Positions 50,736 through 60,512 of a stretch of 64,000 nucleotides of DNA are shown here, piece by piece. This DNA comes from Symsagittifera roscoffensis (Eukaryota > Xenacoelomorpha > Acoela > Convolutidae): NCBI RefSeq assembly GCF_963678635.1, contig NC_087063.1, positions 16,437,006-16,501,005 on the forward strand, read 5' to 3'. Both the position numbers and the translations under genes were made by a program. Numbering within the stretch: position 1 is the stretch's first letter; the number at the start of each line of letters is the position of its first letter. The notes under the pieces were generated by a model, which saw nothing but the letters and a program-made list of their open reading frames with translations, was not told the origin of the DNA and searched no databases.

Positions 50736-50999
50736 AAATCCCGCACACTCGAACGGATTAAAAAAGAGACACTAAAAACTGATTTAATTGAAGAAAGATA
50801 ATTAACAGAAAACAAATAGATGGATTATAAATTAAAAGCTAAAAGGACAAGTTGACAGCTATGGCTTTAAGATAATCCAATTCTTTGTAGTTAACGGCAG
50901 AGCATATCATTCTCTTCACGCTTCCAAAATTACCCTAATACTTTTTGTGAATTTTCTTGCCGAGCTGCATTTGAAAAGAACTAAAAGTTTGCAATGACT

Positions 51000-51400
51000 G
51001 CTGTCTCTGAATGGCCTCAATGAACTTCCGTATGGCACGCTTTGACATTTGCAGCATGAATTCGAATAAACGATGAATCCTTCAAGAGCATTTTTTGTCC
51101 TGGGGAGGTCGTCAATGGTCTAGAAGTAAACATTCGACATATCCATGTCGAACGCGATTTCCGTCTCGTCGAGTTTTGCGTTTCTTTGCCTACAAAAGTG
51201 TCCTCAGGACTTTTGCATCTTTCTAGTATTTGTTTATACCAGGCTTCTACGTGTAAGGGTGAGGCAAATGCAAAATCAGCTAAAAGACGTATAGATAGGT
51301 TAAATTCCTTGTCCTCGCGATATTGTACAGCATAACCAAATTCGAGTATCTTTCTGTAAATGGCTTGCAAGAAGTGAAAGACACAACCTTGCTGTTAAGT
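51000..51400 (-). pseudogene. MULE transposase remnant
   Basis: On the minus strand the segment near 51400-51180 encodes QGCVFHFLQAIYRKILEFGY, then ADFAFASPLHVEAWYKQI, which fits the conserved C-terminal part of FLYWCH-associated Mutator-like transposases (G-C-x-F-H-F-x-Q-A-x-Y-R-K). After about 51190 the frame shifts. The DDE core is not present nearby, so this is a truncated, inactive copy. Confidence 0.6.
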
Positions 51401-52683
51401 GCAAATTTTTTTTTAAAAAAGCAAAAAATCTAACTTTCGTTAGGGTAGTTGAGAGAAATCAGCATGGGAACAAAATCAAGAGCAAAACTTGCCAGCTGTT
51501 GATAGATAAAAAAACGTTGTGTCGCTGTTGGAAGCAGCTGAGACAGGCCGCGCTAGAGCCAAGCCGTTGATCAAAATTCACGCCCTTGAAGGAATTTTTT
51601 GGAAAACACATAGTCCACAATTATCCAAAATCAGTTGCTTAAAACCTTCTGAAATTTTTGACGCCAAAAAATTAAAATCCACATATGTGACTGATGTGGT
51701 TAAGATCATTATTCAGTTAAGAAAAAGCTTGGTTAAAACTAAAGCTTAGTGAAGCAAAAACTTGGTTAAACAAGACAAAGATTATTAAAATACCAATTTT
51801 CCCAAACTTAATTGGAACTCAACATTTTTTGCCAAAGTATTTTAAGTAGTTCGAAAAATTCGTGTAAAAAAAATCGTGCAACAGATAAACCAGATGTAGT
51901 CAGAGTTGAAGCGTAAAGTTTATGCTGAAATCATCAATTTTGCTGAGTTTATTGATCCGATAGAAAACCGGTTAGCTCGTATTTTTTTTAAATTTAAACT
52001 GACACTCGTTTTATCTAAAATTGGCGTGTGTTCCTCATGTACTAAAACGTAATATTCTTGTTGCGTTGATGAGACGCTTCTTGTTAAATGTTGGTCAAAA
52101 AATGATTTCTTCAGTTTAAAAATGTTGAAAAAGTCTTGGGAACAGCATGTATGAGCAGTTGATCAGCGCTGAAACGCAAAAAAAAACTTAAGAAGTTCGA
52201 TTTTCAAAATAAATTGTAGGCAATTGTTTTTTGTCATTTTTTTTTGCTCAACGGGCGTCAATACAAGTTAGTTTGAATTGATTGGGTTAGTTGATTATGA
52301 AACTCTTTCATATGTGGCTAATAGACTTTTTCCGGATCAAATTAAACCTAACTTGAAAATAAAATTTTTGTTTTTGGACTAAACTTAGTAATTGCAATAC
52401 GCCTGCAACTACTCAAAAATTTAATTTCAATGCATAAATAACGCTGAGAGTTAGCGTTTTCTTTATTTTCCTCCAAAGGAACTTATTTTTTAATACTAAT
52501 TTTTGAACTCATTCATAATTGCGTTACTTTTTTTGGCTCATTGCCATGCTATATTTTTAATGTGTTGCAAGTGATGTAAAGCTTTGATTCTCCTCTGTTT
52601 TTAGATAGTGATTTTTCGAATTAAGTTATGATCAAGACGAAAATTTAAAAAATCAGGAGGGATATTTAATTTTAGCAAAATCG

Positions 52684-53215
52684 AAACAAGACTGCTCGCA
52701 TCAGGGTGAACCCTGAATAATCAGACTGCCTTTTAAGGTCTATGGAGCAGTAATAACAGGAAAAAAAATAAAATGAAGTTTTTTTGTTAAAATTGAGGTT
52801 TTTTTCTGAAAATCATCCCCCACACACTCCACATAAAGTACAAAGTGATAGATTTTGCTCCTAGTAAAAAATCAGTTAGCACAAATAAGCTTCCTTCTAC
52901 CAATTTGGAACTATTGAACTATTGATTAAGACGGATTAAACCTCCGCTTACGTTAAAAGCGCGAAATATATCGCTGGTTAATTGTCTCAAATTGGCCAAT
53001 ATGGCAATCTTTAAACTCCCATAACTTTACGAAAAAAAGGCTCACAATTAAAATATATTTTCAAATTTAAGCTCAAGACAACAATACTTTTTGAATGATG
53101 TAAAACAAATTCCGTCAATATGGATAGTTAAAAAGCCGAAGTTTGTCCGAAGGAAAAAATACCACCCCGAGCACAATCATTACATTACTTTCGTTACGAA
53201 AGTCGGAACAATGAA
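52684..53215 (+). repeat. GTCGGAAC-family repeat copy
   Basis: Starts CAAGACTGCTCGCATCAGGG, ends GAAAGTCGGAACAA and shares interior modules with 29672-30117, including AATTGTCTCAAATTGGCCAA and AAGACGGATTA. About 530 bp, no ORF. The end modules are a short hairpin rather than long inverted repeats, so the class is uncertain. Confidence 0.65.
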
Positions 53216-53449
53216 AAAATCCGCTTTTAAATTAGTTAAATTAGTCAACATCATTGATTGCTAAGTAGTGATCACTCAGTATTTCGGCACAGCACTCAAT
53301 TTTATGTAATATCTGCCTGATTTAGACCCTAACAAACACGTAGAATGTTTAGCTCATTTCGGGTCGAGGTCCGCGACTCATATTGCGATTGAATTTGGTC
53401 GACGAAATGGAGTTTGAGCAGAGATTTGAACCAGAGGTTTGAGCAAACT

Positions 53450-54135
53450 TGCAATATTGCTAAAACTGGGTTGCACAAAAATGCAACATGGGTTGCGCAA
53501 AGTCAAAACATGGATCGCTCAAAGTCGCAACATGGGTCGCGCAAAGTCGCAATTCGAGTTGCGCAAAGTTGCAACGTAGCTAAAGGGGTCGGCTAACTTG
53601 CAACATGGGTCGCCCAAAGGCGCAATTCAAGTTGCGGAAAGCCGCAACATAGCTAAAAATGGGTCGCGCAAGTTCACAACTTAGCTAAAAATGGGTAACC
53701 CAAAGTCGCAACATGGGTCGTGCAAAATCACAACATGGATCGCTTAAAGTCGCAACATGTGTCGCACAAACTTGCAACCTGCGCCACCCAAAGTTGGAGC
53801 ATAGCTAAGATGGGTCGGGCTAAGTTGCAACATGTGTCGCTCAAAGGCGCAATTCGAGTTGCGCATAGCCGCGATATAGCTAAAATGGGTCGCGCAAAGT
53901 CGCAACATGGGTTGCGCAAAGTCGCATCATTGGTCGCGCAAAGTCGCAATATGGGTTGCGCAAATTCGCATCATGGGTCGCACAAAGTCTCAACTTAACT
54001 CAAATTGGGTCTCCTAAATTCACAACGTGAGTCTCGCAAAGTCGAAACATGAGTCGCACCAAGTCGGAACACGGCTCAAAACATATCTCGTGCAATTTCG
54101 CATCATGAGTCGTGCAAATTCGAAACATGTGTCGA
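53450..54135 (+). repeat. 22-bp minisatellite
   Basis: About 30 imperfect copies of a unit such as GCAACATGGGTCGCGCAAAGTC, with occasional inserts (ACATAGCTAAAATGGGTCGC). Variants alternate CATGGGTCGC and ATTCGAGTTGC. The unit length is not a multiple of three, so it is not coding; open frames in it are chance. Confidence 0.85.
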
Positions 54136-54206
54136 TTAAAAAGATAATGTCACGCGTTCTCTTTGTTTGGTTGTAAAAAAAATCAACACTGTATATCTTT
54201 TTTCAG

Positions 54207-54323
54207 GGTAGTCTGACAGAGAGTAATTGGCTTCAAGATGGTCCATCCTGCTTAGATCCAAATGCACAAAAACACACTCTGTGTCTCGTGGATGCAACTT
54301 CAATTCAGAGAACCACAGTCCAG
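54207..54323 (+). CDS. PAN-domain gene, exon 6 (last recognised)
   Basis: Acceptor ATCTTTTTTCAG ends at 54206; donor GTCAGT begins at 54324. A 117-nt exon, phase 0 in and out, encoding SNWLQDGPSCLDPNAQKHTL, then CLVDATSIQRTTVQ. Two Cys continue the extracellular pattern. The six exons add to 1509 nt without a stop, so at least one further exon should exist; none is found before the Polinton, so the gene continues beyond or is interrupted. Confidence 0.6.
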
Positions 54324-55255
54324 GTCAGTATTAATGCCCTCCCCCTGCTTGATATTTCCTCAATTACTGACCCATCCAGGTCAGTATCTTTGCCTTCCCC
54401 TCACCCTGATAGATTACAAACACAACCAACCGAAATACAGAACGGTCCTAAATGGAAACGCTGAAAGGTTTTGTATTTTATAACTGAATATATGACTTAC
54501 ATGGGTACTGCAGAGAAGCCCTGTGTGTGGACAGGAGATCGAATCCTTCCGGAGGGAGGGACGTCCGCTTCTGGCTGTCCGTGAAAAAAAATTTGAAATT
54601 TTCAGATGTTTCAAAAAGTTTCAGATGCCTCGAAAATACAGGCCTTTTAAAGTTCGCCAGATACTGAATCAAAAATCCTAAGGACCAACTTGTTTTTTTT
54701 TGGTTTCGACAATGGTGAAAATTATTGTTGAACTTTTTTGTATGGATAAAGTAATTTACACATTACGCAAACTTAAAGCATGAACTTATGAACTTAAACA
54801 ATTACAGAGCAAAAACATTAAGTAGGGTAAAATAGTTACAAAAACTGCTTGCTTACTTTTTTAAAAAGAAAATAAATATCACTCATTACTTTTATTAAAA
54901 ACTGTTCTCAAATCAACCCAAATTGAAAAGTTTATCGATTTCCGGTCTTTACAATTTTAATGCAAGTTTTGGTTTTTTTTAAAAAAATATTCCAGTATCT
55001 CAAAAAAACTATCTGAGCGTTTCATTCAACAGCCAATTCATAAAAAAAATTCAAGTAACAACAACACCAATATCTGTCAGTTTGATTCTGCCTGAATAAA
55101 AAAATATTTTACGTGGTTCCCTTCGATAATATATTCAATTGCCTGCGTATCTTCCCATGTTTACGCTTTATCAAATGTCTCATGTTCGATTTTTCAGAAA
55201 CGAATGAAGATTTGCATGTTTAAGATGTATCGTCTATTGCAGTGTATCAAATATT
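54324..55255. other. Sequence after exon 6
   Basis: Mostly AT-rich, no gene supported. A near copy of the exon 6 donor context (CCAGGTCAGTAT plus a C-rich tract) lies 56 bp downstream at 54378-54390. A fragment related to hAT MITE family 1 is at about 54514-54590. Confidence 0.5.
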
Positions 55256-55830
55256 TCAGCCCAAGGTAAGGTAAGATAGGACAGCTAAAGGCAAAGCGAG
55301 GAGCGGCAGGGTAGGGCAGCTCAGCTCAAGGAAGTGTAGGACAGGGCAGACCAGGTTGAAGAGAGGCAAGGTAGAGTAGGGGAGCGCAAGGCAGCACAGG
55401 GCGAATAGGGGCAAGACAGGGCAACACACAGCAGGGCAGGGCCAAGAGAAGCAAGGTAGGGTAGGGCAGCGCAAGGCCGGGCAGACCAGTGTAAAGCCAC
55501 GCAGGCAGGGTGGGGAGGGGCACGGCAGACTGAAGCGGATCAAGGCAGGATAGAACAGTTTACGGGAAGGCCAGGTAGCGTAAAGCCAGGCAGAGCAAGG
55601 CGGGAGAGTCAGGGCAGCTCAGGGCGAGGAGGTGAGATGCAGGGTAGGGCAGCGCGAGGCAAATCAAGACAGTACAAGACAGGACAGTGCGATGCAAGGC
55701 TGAGAAAAGAGGGACAGAGCAGCAGAAAACAAGACCGAGCAAGGCTGCACAAGTTCAGTAACGAGGGGACGGTCAAGGCAGGATCACGCAATTCAGGGTG
55801 AGATGAGATCGAACAAACCATTTATCATAC
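55256..55830. repeat. GGCAGGGCA-type degenerate low-complexity tract
   Basis: A strand-asymmetric purine- and G-rich region built of degenerate AGGGCAG / AAGGCAG / AGCGCAAGG words without a fixed period. The minus strand stays open because the repeat lacks T/A-rich stops; I do not regard those frames as genes. Confidence 0.75.
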
Positions 55831-57205
55831 ATCCGGCTAGCCATTCAATCAGGTATCTATTCGTCCAGTAAACTACCCATCATCCATCAAGCCATCCATT
55901 CATCAAACCAGTTTTTTTTAGCTCTCCAACCCTCCATCTAGCCAAGCATCTAAACAACCATCAAATTACCCGTTTTTCCATCCATCATTCAATTCTTCAA
56001 TTCTTTTTGTTCTTTCAACTATCCATCGAGCCATCTCTTCATTCATTAATCCATCAATCTATCTAGCCATCTATACAACCAATCTGCCAACTTGCAATCC
56101 ATCCACCAAACCATGTAGCCATCTATAATACCGTTCATCTAGCCTCCCATCTATGCAACTATCCGTCATCCGTTCTTCCAGCAATTCATCCATCGATCAA
56201 GTCATTTATCTAGTCATGCATCATATCATGCGTTTAACCAATCAGCCAGCAAAAGATCAAGCCATCTATCCAGCCCAGGTACTCCATCTATTTATAATCA
56301 TCAATCCCTTTATTATCTATTCAGTCATCCGTCTGTTTAGGTACCCAGTTTCCATTCATCCAGTCATCTAGCTATCCATCCATCCATCAAGCCGTCAATC
56401 CAATCACCCAACCATTAAATAGTCCACCCATCGGGCCATCTATTCATCCAGCAACCTATCCATCAAATCATCATCCGTTCATCAATTCCTCCAACCGTCA
56501 TTTCAACCAGCCAGCAATGCATCAAGCCGACCTCTAAGTCATCCAACCATCCGTTCCTTAAATCATCGACGCAGTCACTCGTCCAACCACTTGTCCATCC
56601 ATCCATCCATCCATCTATCCATTAAGCCATCTATCTAGCCATACATCATCCTTCCGTCTATCCATCTAACTAGCAATTCATCTACTCATCTACCAATCCA
56701 ACCAGCCTGCTTTCTAAACATCTAACTATTTTCAAATCTTGCGAGCAAACGAAGCATTCATTCATCCTTCCATTCATCGTTCATCAACCCAACCATCATG
56801 GCCTTGTCATTCAAGCATCCATCAATCTATCCAGCCATCCGTGTATTCAGCTATCCATCAAACCAACCAACCAATTATTCAGTCTCTCCAGCAATACATT
56901 CATGGACCCATTCGGCGATCCAATCGTCAATTTAATCAGTTATATATTCATTTTCCCGTCTAGCCATCCATCGTTCCATCAAGTCATTAATACAGCCATC
57001 GCTCTATCTAACCTTCAGTTTTTCGATTTATCCATCCATTAATCCATTTTTCCAGTCGTCCATCTATGGGTCCATCCATTGATTCAACTATCCATTCAGC
57101 CAGCCATCTCTCCATATGTCAGTCAACCTTCCATGCATCCATCCAGCCAGTGCTCCCCTCCATCATCTATCAATATATCCATCCATCGATACAACCACTA
57201 ATTCA
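55831..57205. repeat. Degenerate ATCC/CATC tetranucleotide tract
   Basis: About 1.4 kb of decayed CCATCCATC, CAGCCATCTATC and TCATCCAACC words, a very long degenerate microsatellite. There is sharp change into ordinary sequence at about 57205. Confidence 0.8.
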
Positions 57206-57269
57206 GCCGTCTGAGTTTTGTGATGTTACCTTGTTTTGTTTGTCCCAGAACTTTTTTCCTGTAAAACAA

Positions 57270-57690
57270 ATGCTGTTTTTTTCAGAAGCAGCTTTAATTT
57301 CATGCGGCTGATAGTTTGGTTGAAAGCATTGTCCTAGAGTTTGCTTATACAGAATCGCTATAAGACTTGTGCTAACATCGTCGGTGATTCTAACGACTTC
57401 AAAAGACTGCATAACTTTTTGCGGTTGTTGCAAAGCATTGACAAAGGCGCAATAGTTTGACGCAATAAAAGCAAATTCTGCTTCAAATTTAGGCCGGTAA
57501 TTCTAGATAACGGAGAAAACAACTGCAACATGGTGTGTGCCACCACTTTCACAGTCAATTTAAGAACCATTTTGGCAGCAAATTTGGCAAAATTTTTTTT
57601 CGTGCTTGAAATAAACATATCGGCAATTGAGAACTCTTTATGGGCACTATTCGCTAAGTTGTGCAGAGTTTGATTGAAGCACGTCAGTAG
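57270..57690 (-). pseudogene. Unidentified coding-like remnant
   Basis: On the minus strand CFNQTLHNLANSAHKEFSIA, then FISSTKKNFAKF reads like protein and resembles, faintly, the CxxHxLN region of hAT-type transposases. The frame continues with stops and shifts to about 57270. The similarity is too weak to name the family. Confidence 0.25.
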
Positions 57691-57692
57691 TA

Positions 57693-57910
57693 TTGTATCG
57701 TGTCCCGGATCCTAAGGGGGGGGGGGTCCTTTCTAAGGGGGGGGGGGGGGTCCTCACGTAAAGCAAAATCCTAGGAAAGGGGTCCTTAATTTTTTGGAGG
57801 ACCCCTATCCTAGGATTTGGTAAACGAAAGAAATTTTCCGCCCAAAAAGCAGAAGACCCCCTACTTAGGATCTTGCTAAGTTTAGCTTAACAACAAGGGA
57901 CACGATACAA
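57693..57910. repeat. 218-bp inverted-repeat element, possible Polinton terminus
   Basis: TTGTATCGTGTCCC (57693-57706) and GGGACACGATACAA (57897-57910) are exact inverted repeats. Inside, GGATCCTAAGG faces CTTAGGATC, and two G runs lie at 57716-57750. It could be an independent MITE or a folded part of the Polinton terminal repeat, whose genes begin 330 bp later. The right terminus of the Polinton is outside the window, so this is not decided. Confidence 0.45.
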
Positions 57911-58244
57911 AATTCTTTCTAATTCCAATTTTTGGGGTCCTAATTATTGGTCCTGGTTAATGATATGAGTCATATTAATTGTTATATTTGTTTCGGGCAA
58001 ATGAACTTTCGACCTAGTTCAAATTTGTTAGTGAACGGTGAATTGACTTTTATGGTATATAATGAAAATGCGCCGGCCAATTTGGCAGCGTAGCTTAACT
58101 GTTGGCAGCAGTAAACTAATTCCTTAACTTGACCTAAATTTTATGGTGAAAAGGCAGTAAAATGAAATTACTCTCAAAAGGCGGCGGCCGTTTCTGGGCA
58201 AAATATACCAAATGATAAAGTTGTCAAATTTTGAAATAAGAAAA
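57911..58244. other. Spacer before the first Polinton ORF
   Basis: AT-rich sequence with no ORF of note; probably Polinton left-end non-coding DNA. Confidence 0.4.
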
Positions 58245-58782
58245 ATGAAATTAGAGGGAACTTGGTGTACTGAAGATATTGATAATGGACATTTACAATT
58301 AAGAGTGTTTTCAACCGCAGAAAAAAAACTCATTTTTCAAATTATGTAATGAACGCTACGTCGTCTTCCTCGAAAGGGCAACGGAAATTTCAAAGAAGGA
58401 ATACGAGTTGTTTTTCAAAGAACACTTTTATTTGAGTGAGCTTCAACAAATCTCTTGGTGCATTTCTACAAAACAAAAGTATGGTACTGTGAGCGATTTG
58501 AATATTGCTGATTATGAAAACGTTTTCGACTATTCGTTTGACTTTAACTCATTATGGGTTGATAAAGACTTGGAGAGAAAAATCCGTCTATGTTTCAACA
58601 AGCTATCAAAATACAAAAAACTTCCGGTGGTTTATTTAATTATTTACCACCGTTATCTTAATGAGTCTAAATGGTATTTGCAAGGTCACTTTTATTTCCA
58701 CTGTCTTGAAATTCAGCAGGTTGGAGAGGTGTTGGAAAAAATAAATAATGAAATTGCAAAAAAGCAGAGTAACTCCTATTGA
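58245..58782 (+). pseudogene. Polinton hypothetical ORF with homopolymer frameshift
   Basis: ATG at 58245 opens a frame that ends at TAA 58347-58349. A second frame, open from 58303 and ending at the TGA at 58782, has no early ATG. They exchange across a run of eight A at 58320-58327, so one base gained or lost there would explain the split. The larger part has WCISTKQKYGTVSDLNIADY and YLIIYHRYLN and no recognisable domain. The 3' end overlaps the next ORF by 35 nt. Confidence 0.55.
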
Positions 58783-59182
58783 TTTGAAAATGATTCACGA
58801 AATTTATACGTCTTTGAAACAAACTTATCCTGATAATTCTAACCGACGCAACTATTTTCTAGCTGCATGTTCTCTGTTTTTTGTTAGTTCTGATAACCTT
58901 AACTACGACATTTTAATTAAGTTGAGACCTTATGGTGGCTTGATTGGTATTGATAACTCTTCCTTGGACAAGTATTTGAAAAATTCCAAAATTTTACGAT
59001 TGCACGCTGTTTTGCACGATGCGGCCGGATTTATGCACGAATTTTATCAACAGGGTTCCACGTACTGTTACATGTTGCCCTGGAACTGTAACAACAGCTT
59101 ATTGGGACATTTGAGTGGAATAGCGTTCTGCCTTTTCATTAAGTTGAAAAAACCAGAAGTTTATCATTTACTAGAATGCTAG
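58748..59182 (+). CDS. Polinton hypothetical protein, 144 aa
   Basis: ATG at 58748 within the end of the preceding ORF; the stop overlaps the next ATG by seven nt. It has an amphipathic middle and LRLHAVLHDAAGFMHEFYQQ, then LGHLSGIAFCLFIKL. The H-D-A-A-G-F-M-H and Cys-containing segment may be functional but I recognise no family. Tight overlap with neighbours supports it as a real Polinton gene. Confidence 0.6.
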   Translation: MKLQKSRVTPIDLKMIHEIYTSLKQTYPDNSNRRNYFLAACSLFFVSSDNLNYDILIKLRPYGGLIGIDNSSLDKYLKNSKILRLHAVLHDAAGFMHEFYQQGSTYCYMLPWNCNNSLLGHLSGIAFCLFIKLKKPEVYHLLEC

Positions 59183-59745
59183 GCGAGAGATCAGTTGTGC
59201 TTGACGTTGAAGGCTTTCGTTACAAGAAAAACGCCTTTGTGGTTAAAGAATTAGCAATAATAACTTCAGACTACAGCGATCGACTCATTTTCCTACCTCC
59301 AGTGAATTTCAATATACTACCAAAGCTTGAACAAAAAGCTTACAACTGGTTAACAAATTATTTACACGGTCTCCATTGGGAAAACGGTGATTACCTTTAC
59401 ATAAACTTGAATCAAATACTTCAGAGTTTCGTGTTGAGAAATCCCGGTGCCGTTTTTTACGCTAAAGGAAAATAAAAGACAGAATTTTTGGCCAAGTACT
59501 TGGACCGAAAGATTGAAAACCTAGATGATTTGGGCTGTCCTCGGGTTGAAAATTTATGTTTTAAAAATTATCCAAGTTGCAATAAACATATTCCACACTA
59601 CAACTCCACGAATCATTGTGCCCTGAAGAAAACCAAGGTTTTTTATGATTGGTTGAAAAATGAACAACAGCGAGAGATCAGCGAAAGTGGAGACATACCT
59701 ATCACCAAATTCAATGCTTTGTGCGTGGATGACTCCAGAGGGTGA
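59176..59745 (+). pseudogene. Polinton DEDD-exonuclease-like protein with in-frame stop
   Basis: From ATG 59176 the frame starts VVLDVEGFRYKKNAFVVKEL, with D-x-E-G as in DEDD (DnaQ/RNase H-fold) exonucleases, then AYNWLTNYLHGLHWENGDY. A TAA at 59473-59475 interrupts it; the same frame stays open to 59745 with ENLDDLGCPRVENL and a Cys/His cluster C-x4-H-x8-HCAL. The resumed frame looks like the continuation of one protein, so a single nonsense change is likely. Such proteins recur in metazoan Polintons; their role is unproven. Fold assignment is by motif only. Confidence 0.6.
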
Positions 59746-60001
59746 TATTAAAATTTCATTAACGAGAATAGAGAGTATTGATTGCACTGGCCAAATTGTT
59801 CAGAGGAAGGAGCAAATAATAATTTCCGAGGAAGAGTTGTCTACGTTGAAGAAGTTTTTTCCAGTTATTGATCAATTTGTATACTTCCAGAGATTCAAGT
59901 TTATCAGAAATGTTAGCCGGCAAGCGAGGAGTATATCTTCCCGAACTAGTCTTAGTACCCAAACGTCAGCCAGGAGTTCAGATGGATCTAAACAGCAGTG
60001 A
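59660..60001 (+). CDS. Polinton small protein, faintly PC4-like
   Basis: ATG at 59660, 113 codons, overlapping the preceding gene by 86 nt. The middle (ISLTRIES, then IIISEEELSTLKKFFPVID) loosely fits the strand-helix ending of PC4-type single-stranded DNA-binding domains, but the basic N-terminal strands are not obvious. The C-terminus is Ser/Arg-rich. Function unknown. Confidence 0.45.
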   Translation: MNNSERSAKVETYLSPNSMLCAWMTPEGDIKISLTRIESIDCTGQIVQRKEQIIISEEELSTLKKFFPVIDQFVYFQRFKFIRNVSRQARSISSRTSLSTQTSARSSDGSKQQ

Positions 60002-60164
60002 ATTGCCAGATGAGATTAAGACGATTGTGAAAGAGGATACTGTGAAGCAAATAATGTACTACGAAAAAACTGCAAATATCCCAGCAAACTTTGTTCTAGA
60101 AATGCATGACATAAATGATAGAGATTTCACACGTTATGAAATTTTTTACTGTTCTCAAAACTAA
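59910..60164 (+). CDS. Polinton hypothetical protein, 84 aa
   Basis: ATG at 59910 gives MLAGKRGVYLPELVLVPKRQ, then ANFVLEMHDINDRDFTRYEI. It overlaps the preceding ORF by 92 nt in another frame. A longer reading from upstream non-ATG codons is less likely. No domain recognised; retained length and packing suggest a real small gene. Confidence 0.5.
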   Translation: MLAGKRGVYLPELVLVPKRQPGVQMDLNSSELPDEIKTIVKEDTVKQIMYYEKTANIPANFVLEMHDINDRDFTRYEIFYCSQN

Positions 60165-60236
60165 TTCAATTTTTTACAAGCTTCATTCAAAGAGAGAAAA
60201 AGTTTAACACAGTCTGTAGAATAAATAGTTTCTCAA

Positions 60237-60512
60237 ATGTCAGAAGCAATAACAGCAGTAGATGAACCTGACGCAACAATAGTAACAGAGTTTGTTTATA
60301 ACGAGACAAACAGTGGAAAAAATTCATGGAAGTTTTGTAACAATGTAACTTTGCCAAGGTCTGAAGTAGTTTTTGTTGCGCAAATGGTAATTTTACTAAC
60401 TTTCTGCATTCTCAAACTTTCTTTCACTAAATTAAGTTGCGAAGAAACGTCAGTTTGGTTCTCGATTTTATCAGGCTTGGTTGGTTACGTACTACCAAAC
60501 CCAAGAATATGA
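60237..60512 (+). CDS. Polinton small membrane protein, 91 aa
   Basis: ATG at 60237. Residues about 44-66 (EVVFVAQMVILLTFCILKLSF) form a clear membrane helix, and about 72-88 a second (SVWFSILSGLVGYVLPNP). The ending YVLPNPRI followed at once by the ATPase gene is an arrangement I know from other metazoan Polintons. The stop overlaps the ATPase ATG (ATGA at 60509-60512). It may act in virion membranes or assembly; this is inference. Confidence 0.7.
   Translation: MSEAITAVDEPDATIVTEFVYNETNSGKNSWKFCNNVTLPRSEVVFVAQMVILLTFCILKLSFTKLSCEETSVWFSILSGLVGYVLPNPRI

Larger units (their letters stand above)
50216..54206. other. Intron 5 of the PAN-domain gene
   Basis: 4-kb intron with a MULE remnant (50640-51400), a GTCGGAAC-family repeat (52684-53215) and a 22-bp minisatellite (53450-54135). 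The rest is AT-rich and unremarkable. Confidence 0.6.

Noticed and set aside
51519-51749. 76-codon plus-strand ORF next to the MULE remnant
   Set aside because: No ATG start, no recognised domain, opposite strand to the transposase remnant; not supported.
53414-53998. ORFs within the 22-bp minisatellite
   Set aside because: The unit is not a multiple of three and frames exist on both strands; a repeat artefact.
55256-55821. Minus-strand Pro/Leu/Cys-rich ORFs
   Set aside because: Open only because of the degenerate G-rich low-complexity tract; several frames are open at once.
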